Below, in pieces: positions 1-5,832 of a stretch of DNA of 7,832 bases; within the stretch, counting starts at the first letter, position 1, and each line of letters starts with the position of its first letter. This stretch comes from DATESZ01 sp035283845. Its GTDB lineage: Bacteria; Desulfobacterota; Syntrophia; Syntrophales; JACQWR01. The position numbers and the translations under genes were made by a program. The notes beneath the pieces are model-generated. The model made no database searches. It worked only from the letters and a program-made list of their open reading frames with translations, and was not told the DNA's origin. The stretch is from the NCBI GenBank assembly GCA_035283845.1, contig DATESZ010000188.1, positions 1 to 7,832 of the forward strand, in the 5' to 3' direction.

Positions 1-1
1 C

Positions 2-208
2 TTCATTTCGTCGGCCCGGAATATCAGCCATGTGGCGCTGTTGGTGACGAGCGCCAACCAGCCGCTTTCGATGCTCCAGTTGGGTTTTATGGCCGACGCG
101 CGTTATGAAGCCGCGGCTGTCGTGGGGACCGTGGTGGTGATATTAACCGTCGGTGTAGCCTTGATCGCGCGCTTCTTCGGTCTCCGTTTGGGCCTCCGGG
201 GGGAGTGA
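2..208 (+). CDS. ABC transporter inner-membrane permease, C-terminal end (partial)
   Basis: Frame 2 is open from the window edge to the TGA at 206-208 and encodes 68 residues; the N-terminus lies outside the window. The visible part reads SSARNISHVALLVTSANQ, then a short polar stretch (FMADARYEAAAVVG), then one clear final membrane helix (about residues 42-61, rich in V, I, L and A), and a short basic tail ending RLGLRGE. This layout resembles the end of binding-protein-dependent permeases of the iron(III)/thiamine/aminoethylphosphonate type, where a 'Q-P-L-S-M/V-L' loop and an 'AAA' helix close the protein. That family assignment comes from pattern recognition only, because the EAA loop that would confirm it is outside the window. 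It would sit in the inner membrane as the translocation channel. The cupin gene follows on the same strand after 121 bp, so the substrate of the transporter could be linked to the cupin/EutA pair, but nothing here proves it. Confidence 0.6.
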   Translation, partial: FISSARNISHVALLVTSANQPLSMLQLGFMADARYEAAAVVGTVVVILTVGVALIARFFGLRLGLRGE

Positions 209-227
209 TGCTATTGCTCTAATTTTA

Positions 228-256
228 TTGATAGTTACGGCGTACTATCAGATAAC
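228..256 (+). promoter_or_regulatory. Possible promoter with an operator-like dyad in the spacer, upstream of the cupin gene
   Basis: TTGATA (228-233) and GATAAC (251-256) are 17 bp apart and give weak -35/-10 matches. A perfect 7-bp inverted repeat, TGATAGT (229-235) and ACTATCA (244-250), with an 8-bp centre fills the spacer. A dyad between the promoter boxes is a typical repressor or MerR-type activator position. No T-run follows, so it is not a normal terminator for the permease gene. The dyad is seen directly; its role is inferred. Confidence 0.3.
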
Positions 257-280
257 GACTTACCGGAGTCGAAAAGCTTA

Positions 281-300
281 ATAAGCGCATTAGCGCTTGT
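281..300 (+). repeat. Perfect inverted repeat upstream of the cupin start
   Basis: AAGCGC (283-288), loop ATTA, GCGCTT (293-298) form a perfect 6-bp hairpin, extendable to 8 bp with a T-G and an A-T pair. It lies about 30 bp before the cupin ATG. It could be a second operator or an RNA hairpin in the leader. It is not followed by a T-tract, so a terminator is unlikely. Confidence 0.35.
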
Positions 301-329
301 AAAATATCATTTCAAAAAAGGGGGATATT

Positions 330-1433
330 ATGTCAGCAAGCAAGAACAAACACGGAGAGGAAACCACATACTCCCGTTGGTTAGCGAGCCGCCAAGGCAT
401 ACCAATCCTGAAAGGGTTCAGCATCCCTAACCTTAACGAGGTTGAAGTATTTCCCTGGGAACGAACCGGGGGAAAGGGAGTGTACATCGAGTTGGAGGGG
501 ATGGAAGCAACCAATGATTCATATATATGTGAGATTCCTCCCGGCGCATTGCTTAACCCCGAACGACACCTTTATGAAGAGGTGATATATGTGTTGAGTG
601 GCCGTGGAGCGACTACGGTCTGGAACGACGAGCGATACAAACGGACATTTGAATGGCACGAGGGGAGCTTGTTCGCTATCCCCCTTAACGCGTGGCACCA
701 GCTCTTCAATGGCCAGGGTGGGGAACCTTCCCGCTTTTATGCGGTTACCTGCGCCCCTCTCGTATTCAACTTTTTCCATAACGAGGACTATGTCTTAAAC
801 GACCCGTTTGTTTTTTCAGACCGTTTCAATGGGCAGGAAGATTTCTTCAGCGGGGAAGGTAAATCGCTGCCGGGCCGGATGTGGGAAACAAACTTCGTGG
901 ACGACGTCCGCGATTTCCCTTTGCAGGAATGGAAAGAGCGCGGCGCAGGCGGTCGCAACGTCATGTTCGAGCTTGGCGATGGAACGATGGCGGCCCATAT
1001 TTCAGAGTTTCCGGTAGGAACATATAAAAAGGCTCACCGGCACGGTCCCGGCGCCCATGTTATCATAGTGAAAGGCCACGGGTATTCGTTGCTCTGGGAA
1101 GAAGGCCAGGAAAAACAAAAAATAGACTGGTCGCCGGGAAGCGTCCTTGTTCCCCCGAATATGGTGTTTCATCAGCATTTCAACACCGGGGCCTCTCCGG
1201 CCAGATACCTGGCCATCCGCTGGGGAAGCCGGAGGTATCCTGTTACCTGGGATGGTTCAGCGCTGCTGCTGGTTGATAAGAGTTTGAAAGAAGGGGGAAA
1301 CCAGATAGAATACGAAGATGAAGATCCGCGAGTTAGAAAGCTTTTTGAAGAAGAAACGGCCAAGCACGGCGTGGAGTGTAAGATGCCCCAGTTGCCCGGC
1401 GGAGCAAAAACTGAGACTGTGGGGGTGTCTTAA
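330..1433 (+). CDS. Double-cupin (bicupin) domain protein, function unknown
   Basis: 367 residues, starting at an ATG preceded by a strong purine-rich ribosome site (GGGGGA, 320-325). Two cupin barrels are visible. Barrel 1 (about residues 60-140) has ERHLYEEVIYVLSGRG, with H80 and E83/E84, and the second motif IPLNAWHQLFN with H123; the first histidine of the usual HxH is replaced by Glu78. Barrel 2 (about 220-300) has HRHGPGAHVIIVKGHG (H236, H238, H243) and VPPNMVFHQHFN (H281), so the usual metal-binding Glu is replaced by His. Both barrels could hold a divalent metal, barrel 2 more convincingly. No signal peptide or membrane segment is seen, so it is probably cytoplasmic. The general layout recalls gentisate dioxygenase-like and ureidoglycine aminohydrolase-like bicupins, but no specific enzyme can be named. 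The eutA-like GTG start directly abuts its stop codon, which implies co-translation and a shared task, perhaps with a small amine or amino alcohol. That link is inference. Confidence 0.85.
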   Translation: MSASKNKHGEETTYSRWLASRQGIPILKGFSIPNLNEVEVFPWERTGGKGVYIELEGMEATNDSYICEIPPGALLNPERHLYEEVIYVLSGRGATTVWNDERYKRTFEWHEGSLFAIPLNAWHQLFNGQGGEPSRFYAVTCAPLVFNFFHNEDYVLNDPFVFSDRFNGQEDFFSGEGKSLPGRMWETNFVDDVRDFPLQEWKERGAGGRNVMFELGDGTMAAHISEFPVGTYKKAHRHGPGAHVIIVKGHGYSLLWEEGQEKQKIDWSPGSVLVPPNMVFHQHFNTGASPARYLAIRWGSRRYPVTWDGSALLLVDKSLKEGGNQIEYEDEDPRVRKLFEEETAKHGVECKMPQLPGGAKTETVGVS

Positions 1434-2939
1434 GTGCACTTGGATGAGGATATTGATTATGAAGAATGGGACGAACAGGCATGGAAAAGCGAAAGGATCG
1501 AACTCGACAGTATTGGGATAGATATAGGTTCTTCGACAAGCCACCTAATAATATCCAGCTTAGTGCTGCGCCGGCGGGGGAGGGAGTATTACAGCGGCTA
1601 CACGGTGGTTGACCGCCAGATACTCTACAAGTCTCCCATTCTTCTTACCCCCTATATAAACAATAACTATACTATCGATGCCGGCAAGCTGGAAGAGTTT
1701 ATTTCGGCGGCCTATGAGGAGGCTGGACTAACGCCGGATGCTATCGACAGCGGTGCCGTAATTACCACCGGTGAAGCCGCACGAAAGGATAATGCAGCCA
1801 ATATCATTAACCTTTTTGCTGAACAGGCCGGAAAGTTCGTTTGCGCTACAGCCGGCCCCACGTTAGAAGCAGTGCTGGCTGCCCACGGCTCCGGCGCCGT
1901 TCAAAAGTCTTTGGCTCACCATATTGGCTCAGATGGAGATAGTCGCCATCCGGTCATCTTGAACGTTGATATTGGCGGAGGAACAACAAAAATTGCGTTA
2001 GTGCATGAAGGAAAAATCATAGATACTTCAGTCGTCGATGTCGGCTCAAGGTCGGTGGCCTGGGACGAATCCAACATATTGACAAGAGTAGAACAATCCG
2101 CCCATGCAGTTGCTGCTGACCTCGGCTTTACACTGGTGGCAGGCAAAGAGATTACGACCGAACAGAAAGAAAGGCTGGCACTGAAGCTCACACAGGCGCT
2201 TTTTACTTTGATCCGGCGCGAACCTTTATGCCCGATTGTCTCCAAGCTGATGGTTACTTCGCCATTGAGCTTTGGCGGGCCGATTGATTTTGTCACTTAT
2301 TCCGGAGGAGTCTCTGAATACATATACGGAAATGAGCACGGCGATTATGGCGACCTGGGCAATTTGCTTGGCGATTACATCCGGGCCGCTAATGAACACT
2401 TGGGTTTTAAAGTTGAGGAAGCCCGACAGGGCATTAGAGCAACAGTTATTGGGGCGTCCCAGTACACTGTACAAGTTAGCGGAAACACAATATTTATTTC
2501 AGATAGTGATGCTTTACCTATCCGCAACTTGCCTGTAATTTCTATCAGCGCGACTGGTAAACAATTACAAGAAAGTGCCATTTCGGCCTCAATTTCTAAA
2601 GAATTAGACCTAATGGGCATAGAAAGAGATACTCAGCCCGTAGCTGTATCTGTCCGGTGGGATCAAGAACCAAGATTCGATATTATAGAAACTTTTCTAA
2701 AAGGCCTCGAAGCGGGGTTACAGACCTCCATAGAAAACAAATTACCCATAGTAACAATCTTTGACAAAGATGTAGCCAATTTGGTCGGGGAAGAATTGCA
2801 GCGCCGGTTAGGCGGAAGGAATACCATCATTTGTGTCGACAGTATAGATATTAAAGGGCTGAACTTTGTCGATATTGGTAAGCCGCTTCCGGATACCAAA
2901 GCTGTTCCTGTCACCGTCAAATCGTTGGTATTTTGTTAG
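1434..2939 (+). CDS. eutA: Ethanolamine ammonia-lyase reactivating factor, EutA family
   Basis: 501 residues. EutA is the ATP-dependent chaperone that removes damaged cobalamin from ethanolamine ammonia-lyase (EutBC) so that fresh adenosylcobalamin can bind. The sequence has the actin/Hsp70-type nucleotide fold: phosphate-1 loop GIDIGSSTS (28-36), phosphate-2 loop NVDIGGGTTK (177-186) and adenosine motif YSGGVSEY (289-296). It also shares family stretches such as DSGAVITTGEAA (105-116), SAGP-like TAGPTLEAV (139-147), IRATVIGAS (334-342), LPIRNLPV (361-368), and the end FVDIGKPL...VPVTVKSL, which matches the E. coli protein. The start is GTG immediately after the cupin TAA, with GGGGGTG just upstream inside the cupin gene; no better in-frame start precedes the phosphate-1 loop. 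The first ~25 residues form an acidic extension not present in E. coli EutA. No eutB, eutC or microcompartment gene is in the window, so its client enzyme is not visible. The family call is firm; the client is inferred. Confidence 0.93.
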   Translation: MHLDEDIDYEEWDEQAWKSERIELDSIGIDIGSSTSHLIISSLVLRRRGREYYSGYTVVDRQILYKSPILLTPYINNNYTIDAGKLEEFISAAYEEAGLTPDAIDSGAVITTGEAARKDNAANIINLFAEQAGKFVCATAGPTLEAVLAAHGSGAVQKSLAHHIGSDGDSRHPVILNVDIGGGTTKIALVHEGKIIDTSVVDVGSRSVAWDESNILTRVEQSAHAVAADLGFTLVAGKEITTEQKERLALKLTQALFTLIRREPLCPIVSKLMVTSPLSFGGPIDFVTYSGGVSEYIYGNEHGDYGDLGNLLGDYIRAANEHLGFKVEEARQGIRATVIGASQYTVQVSGNTIFISDSDALPIRNLPVISISATGKQLQESAISASISKELDLMGIERDTQPVAVSVRWDQEPRFDIIETFLKGLEAGLQTSIENKLPIVTIFDKDVANLVGEELQRRLGGRNTIICVDSIDIKGLNFVDIGKPLPDTKAVPVTVKSLVFC

Positions 2940-2996
2940 ATTGGCGTCCTTACCGGCGCAGTTGTTTTAGTATTAAAAAAGGTGATGAAAAAATCC

Positions 2997-3025
2997 TTGA
3001 CGAATTAGATCCATTGTGGTAAAAA
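2997..3025 (+). promoter_or_regulatory. Predicted promoter of the panCD unit
   Basis: TTGACG (2997-3002) and TAAAAA (3020-3025) are 17 bp apart. A TG lies one base before the -10 box (TGG-TAAAAA), an extended -10 element. The expected transcription start, about 3031-3033, coincides with the first base pairs of the pan-motif hairpin, which supports the call. It lies in the 172-bp gap after eutA. Confidence 0.55.
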
Positions 3026-3031
3026 AACGTA

Positions 3032-3064
3032 CCCGCTTGGATCCGACAGACGGACTGAGACGGA
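3032..3064 (+). ncRNA. pan-motif RNA hairpin in the panC leader
   Basis: The hairpin can be drawn base by base: CCG (3033-3035) pairs with CGG (3061-3063); CTTGG (3036-3040) pairs with CTGAG (3055-3059), with two G-U pairs; TCCG (3042-3045) pairs with CGGA (3051-3054); the loop is ACAGA (3046-3050). Exactly two nucleotides are bulged, A3041 on the 5' side and A3060 on the 3' side. A stem with two conserved bulged adenosines upstream of pantothenate genes is the published description of the pan motif, which is known in Bacillota, Chloroflexota and deltaproteobacteria. The ligand of that motif is not, to my knowledge, settled. Only one copy is seen here, whereas tandem copies are common in the family. 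The identification rests on structure plus context, not a covariance search. Confidence 0.75.
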
Positions 3065-3107
3065 GGCTATTCGTTTAGCATTTATTATAAGAAAACAATA
3101 AGCCTCT
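3062..3107 (+). promoter_or_regulatory. Candidate antiterminator helix of the panC leader
   Basis: GAGGCT (3063-3068) is perfectly complementary to AGCCTC (3101-3106), the 5' arm of the downstream terminator. The helix extends through ATT (3069-3071) with AAT (3097-3099), leaving A3100 bulged, and a G-U pair (3062/3107) can be added. It therefore excludes the terminator. It also needs G3062 and G3063, which close the pan-motif hairpin. A switch in which a stabilised pan hairpin frees the terminator arm, lowering panCD expression, is consistent with this geometry, but the direction of control is inferred. Confidence 0.5.
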
Positions 3108-3130
3108 TGTCTTGCGCAGGGGGCTTTTTT
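3100..3130 (+). terminator. Intrinsic terminator (attenuator) just before panC
   Basis: A 10-bp stem, AAGCCTCTTG (3100-3109) with CAGGGGGCTT (3117-3126) including two G-U pairs, has a 7-nt loop and is followed by a T-tract (TTTTTT, 3125-3130). It ends 14 bases before the likely panC ATG. Its position inside the leader of a biosynthetic gene, with an alternative pairing upstream, points to attenuation. It may also end transcripts coming from eutA. Confidence 0.82.
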
Positions 3131-3144
3131 CGTTAATGAGAGCC

Positions 3145-4008
3145 ATGAGAATAATTCAGCCAGTAAAAGAAATGCAGGACTTTTGCGATCATAACAGGAA
3201 GACAGGCAAAATAATATCCCTGGTTCCCACAATGGGTTATCTGCACGAGGGACACTTGAACCTGATGCGTGAAGGGAAGAAAAGGGGAGACTGTCTTGTC
3301 GTAAGCATCTACGTGAATCCCACGCAATTTGGCGCGGGTGAGGATTTCGAAAAGTACCCCAGGGATATTGAAAGAGATGCCGAGATGGCCGAAAGTGTTG
3401 GTGTTGACGTAATCTTCAGTCCTGCAAGCAGCGATATGTATCCTGAACATTACCAAACCTTCGTAAACGTGGAAACGATAACGCAGAATCTTTGCGGACT
3501 TTCGAGGCCCGGCCATTTCCGCGGAGTGGCAACTGTCTGCTGCAAGTTATTCAATATCGTGAAACCCCACGTGGCGATATTCGGCCAGAAGGATTTTCAG
3601 CAGTTGGCAGTCATCAGACGCATGGTGGAAGACCTGAACATGGACGTTGAAATCCTGGGTATGCCGACGGTGAGAGAGGCCGACGGCCTGGCCATGAGTT
3701 CGCGGAATACCTATTTGCATGATAAAGAACGGGAAGCAGCCCTCATTTTAAGTCGCTCTCTTCTTCATGCAAAAAAATTGTATGACGATGGGCAAAGGGA
3801 CACTGCGGGGATTTTGAAGGTAGTTACAGACTCCCTGGAGGCCAGTCCGCTGGTACGTCTTGAGTATGCCAAAATTTGCGATGTTGTAACATTGAAAGAC
3901 GTGACATACCTGGGAAACGCGACCGTTTTAGCCCTGGCGGTCAAGGTGGGTGCAACAAGGCTGATTGACAATTACGTCTTTGGAGACACTTTTGACGTAT
4001 CTTGTTAA
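3145..4008 (+). CDS. panC: Pantothenate synthetase (pantoate--beta-alanine ligase)
   Basis: 287 residues from ATG 3145 (E. coli PanC has 283). The enzyme activates pantoate with ATP and joins it to beta-alanine to give pantothenate, the precursor of CoA, in the cytoplasm. Visible family motifs: LVPTMGYLHEGH (26-37, with the HIGH-like HEGH), SIYVNPTQF (54-62), RPGHFRGVAT (121-130), FGQKDFQQL (146-154) and the KMSKS-like AMSSRN (183-188), then the C-terminal subdomain ending ARLIDN-like TRLIDN (271-276). A longer reading from TTG 3112 exists, but it would lie inside the terminator hairpin and adds residues absent from the family. ATG 3136 is a possible alternative; the family usually begins M-x-I-I, favouring 3145. 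No strong ribosome site is seen, only GAGAG close to the start or the GGGGG of the terminator arm, which would then be hidden when the hairpin forms. panD follows after 23 bp. Confidence 0.96.
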   Translation: MRIIQPVKEMQDFCDHNRKTGKIISLVPTMGYLHEGHLNLMREGKKRGDCLVVSIYVNPTQFGAGEDFEKYPRDIERDAEMAESVGVDVIFSPASSDMYPEHYQTFVNVETITQNLCGLSRPGHFRGVATVCCKLFNIVKPHVAIFGQKDFQQLAVIRRMVEDLNMDVEILGMPTVREADGLAMSSRNTYLHDKEREAALILSRSLLHAKKLYDDGQRDTAGILKVVTDSLEASPLVRLEYAKICDVVTLKDVTYLGNATVLALAVKVGATRLIDNYVFGDTFDVSC

Positions 4009-4031
4009 ATTAAATTAAGAGAGGTTAAAAA

Positions 4032-4388
4032 ATGCAACGATTCATGTTAAAATCAAAACTGCACCGGGCTACCGTTACCGATGCCGACCTGCATTATGAA
4101 GGGAGTATCTCTATTGATGAAGATCTTATGGATGCGGCGGAAATCATACCCTATGAGCAGGTTGCCATATATGATGTTTCCAATGGAGAGAGATTTACCA
4201 CTTATGCGATCAAAGGGGGGGTGGGAAGCGGAACGATATGTCTCAATGGGGCGGCGGCAAGAAAAGTCGCCAAAGGGGATCTTATTATAATTGCCACCTA
4301 TGCTATGGTTGATGATGAGTCGGTAAAGGACTGGTCTCCCAAGTCTGTGCTGCTGGATGAGAAAAACAGGATCAAAAACAAGAAATAA
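4032..4388 (+). CDS. panD: Aspartate 1-decarboxylase (pyruvoyl enzyme)
   Basis: 118 residues. It decarboxylates L-aspartate to beta-alanine, the second substrate of PanC, so the two adjacent genes form the last part of pantothenate synthesis. The self-cleavage site is intact: YEGS (22-25), where cleavage between Gly24 and Ser25 makes the pyruvoyl group. Lys9, Arg54, Thr57 and Tyr58 of the active site are in their normal places, and the GAAAR-like segment NGAAARK (72-78) is present. The ATG has a good ribosome site (AGAGAGG, about 4018-4024) at normal spacing, and length matches the family. No maturation factor PanZ is expected outside enterobacteria. No terminator is visible after it; a transposase remnant starts two bases past the stop codon. 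Confidence 0.96.
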   Translation: MQRFMLKSKLHRATVTDADLHYEGSISIDEDLMDAAEIIPYEQVAIYDVSNGERFTTYAIKGGVGSGTICLNGAAARKVAKGDLIIIATYAMVDDESVKDWSPKSVLLDEKNRIKNKK

Positions 4389-4390
4389 TC

Positions 4391-4627
4391 TTAAGACCGC
4401 AAGAAGTTACCGAACGCGATCTGCGCCCGACCGTCATTGCCAGAAAAGTAAGCTTCGGGTCACAGTCCGACGGGGGCGCCTATACCCGTGGTGTTTTGAT
4501 GACGGTTGTGCATACCTTGAAAAAACAAGGCGTCGATGCAGCAGCCCGCCTGAAATACACTTTGGATCAACTGGCAAAAGACATGAGGATGGACCCCTTC
4601 TCCCTCCTCTTTCCGCAGCCCCCTTAA
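4391..4627 (+). pseudogene. C-terminal remnant of an IS66-like transposase
   Basis: Frame 2 from 4391 to the TAA at 4625-4627 encodes about 78 residues with no start codon context: ...TERDLRPTVIARKVSFGSQS, then DGGAYTRGVLMTVVHTLKKQ, and an end RMDPFSLLFPQPP. The pattern 'ERxLRPxVIxRKxSFGSxS.GA' with a following '..LMTV..TLKK' helix is that of the C-terminal end of IS66-type DDE transposases, the ER being at or near the last catalytic Glu. Everything upstream of it is missing, and the fragment begins right behind panD in a different frame. I see no clear inverted repeat or target duplication. The IS family is a recognition call; that it is a broken transposase end is more certain than the family. 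Confidence 0.65.
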
Positions 4628-4891
4628 TAATATACCCCATGTCTCTGATCTAAAAGCACCTAAAACATTGCAGGAATCGATCTTTGTACGCTGTAAAGCT
4701 CTTCCTCGTCTTTGGAATTAACACCTCCGCTCATAACTGGTTCTTGACAGCAAAAATATAGCAATATTCATAATTATCAGTGGCTACACTTTTCGGGCAA
4801 AAATGCCTCTTTCCAAGTACATTACAATGAGTTAGAGATTTTCTGGGTTGGAAGATCCGTTTAAACTTTGCTCCGACAACTTCCGCACACA
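4628..4891. other. Convergent intergenic region without a recognisable gene
   Basis: This 264-bp stretch separates the + strand transposase remnant from the - strand winged-helix gene. It holds a TTGACA box (4744-4749) with CATAAT 19 bp downstream (4769-4774), pointing into a region with no + strand gene; an A/T-rich dyad around AATATAGCAATATT; and a small hairpin GGCA-AAAA-TGCC (4796-4807) without a T-tract. A 24-codon - strand ORF (4734 to 4660) lacks a clear ribosome site. The most economical view is decayed mobile-element flank. Confidence 0.4.
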
Positions 4892-5356
4892 TCACACCGG
4901 CACATATACTCCTCGCTTCGTCGTCTTTATCCTACCCAGCTTCGCCGCTCGGCTTGTAATGGCATGGATCTGCTTTGGAGTCATGCCTGTTTTATCCTGT
5001 ATCTCTGCTGTCGTCATTCCCGTCTCACTATCTTGAACTAGGCCCACAATCTGATCAATTAAAGACACTTTCTTTGGCTTCTTGGCAGTTGACTTTTTAT
5101 TGGCAACCTTTACCGTTTTCTTGGGAGTCGGGATTTCATCTCTTGCTTTTGTTTTAGCCACAGCTACGGCTTTTGCCTTAATTCTTGCATTCTTTACGGG
5201 TAATACTTTTACCGCTTCTGATGCTTTTGCTTGTACAGGTGCCTGTGGGAGCATTTGCTGAAGTTTATCGAAATAGGCTTTGATAAATTCCTCAGTCCCT
5301 TCCAACTCGATTTCCCTGTTTTCCGGATTAAACCGTAGATATGATGTTTTTGCCAT
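4892..5356 (-). CDS. Lys/Ala-rich protein with a C-terminal winged-helix-like DNA-binding domain
   Basis: 154 residues; the ATG has a strong ribosome site (GGGAGGGGTG, 5370 down to 5361). Three parts are visible. The N-terminal ~35 residues (YLRFNPENREIELEGTEEF...) form a compact, acidic piece that looks like a small strand-helix unit. Residues 43-97 are a low-complexity linker rich in Ala, Lys and Val (KNARIKAKAVAVAKTKAR; KKSTAKKPKK), similar in composition to bacterial histone H1-like tails. Residues 98-154 (SLIDQIVGLVQDSETGMTTA, then EIQDKTGMTPKQIHAITSRA and AKLGRIKTTKRGVYVPV) read as helix-turn-helix plus a beta wing. It therefore probably binds DNA in the cytoplasm, as a regulator or nucleoid protein. 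It follows the secreted-protein gene on the same strand by 68 bp. No named family is recognised and the target is unknown. Confidence 0.8.
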   Translation of the reverse strand: MAKTSYLRFNPENREIELEGTEEFIKAYFDKLQQMLPQAPVQAKASEAVKVLPVKNARIKAKAVAVAKTKARDEIPTPKKTVKVANKKSTAKKPKKVSLIDQIVGLVQDSETGMTTAEIQDKTGMTPKQIHAITSRAAKLGRIKTTKRGVYVPV

Positions 5357-5424
5357 ACGTCACCCCTCCCAGTTGATTTAAATAAGGTCGTTAGTTATTT
5401 CAGAGATTCAGCTTTCTTCATGAA

Positions 5425-5811
5425 TTAAGGATCATTCTCAAGCTCTCTTGCAATGTTTTGAATCTCTTTTTGCACTGCCGGTGAAAAAGAATTGAAAGCG
5501 CCTTCTGGTCCAGAAATCTTTCCCGCCTCAACATGTTTGATAGCATTTGCGCCGCTTTCCTGCATAATAATAAGAACTATATTTTCAAGTTTCTTCTGAA
5601 TGTTAGGCGGAAATTGTGAAAGATCCTGTTCTGCCTGCAATGCAGCGGGATTTTTTGATGCATAATCAGCTCTCGCCGATGGATCAGAAAAAAAGTCCGT
5701 TAACATGGACATGGCTGCTTCATGAGTTTTATCTTGAGCAAAGGCATGGTTCGACTGGAAGACAAATGCAAAGATTATGACCGCCAGTATGGTCAGATAT
5801 TTTGTTTTCAT
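5425..5811 (-). CDS. Small secreted or periplasmic protein, function unknown
   Basis: 128 residues. The N-terminus is a standard Sec signal peptide: basic MKTKY, hydrophobic core LTILAVIIFAFVF (6-18), and an AFA|Q cleavage site after about residue 25. There is no lipobox cysteine, so it should be released to the periplasm or medium. The mature part of ~100 residues is polar and mostly helical in character, with no cysteines and no recognised motif; 'NPAALQAEQDLSQFPPNIQKK' and 'FNSFSPAVQKEIQNIAREL' look like two amphipathic helices with similar 'F-x-P-x-x-Q-K' starts (67-73 and 109-115), possibly a weak internal repeat. The ribosome site is modest (AAGAAAG upstream of the ATG). It lies between the truncated IHF gene and the winged-helix gene, all on the minus strand. 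Confidence 0.75.
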   Translation of the reverse strand: MKTKYLTILAVIIFAFVFQSNHAFAQDKTHEAAMSMLTDFFSDPSARADYASKNPAALQAEQDLSQFPPNIQKKLENIVLIIMQESGANAIKHVEAGKISGPEGAFNSFSPAVQKEIQNIARELENDP

Positions 5812-5832
5812 AGAATGCTTTCTTATTACAAA

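Noticed and set aside
1916..2296. Open - strand frame of 126 codons inside eutA.
   Set aside because: Shadow of the eutA coding sequence; no ribosome site or recognisable domain.
2937..3008. The eutA frame continues for 22 codons past its TAG stop, raising the question of amber (pyrrolysine) read-through.
   Set aside because: The stop falls where EutA proteins normally end (after ...VPVTVKSL), and the extension has no similarity to the family, so it is chance.
4660..4734. Minus-strand ORF of 24 codons starting MSGGVNSKDEEELYS.
   Set aside because: No convincing ribosome site or homology; too short to support by eye.
4744..4774. TTGACA plus CATAAT as a promoter.
   Set aside because: The 19-bp spacing is too long and there is no + strand gene downstream; kept only as a remark in the intergenic entry.
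4790..4810. GGCA-AAAA-TGCC hairpin as terminator of the minus-strand winged-helix gene.
   Set aside because: The stem is only 4 bp and is not followed by a T-tract on the minus strand.
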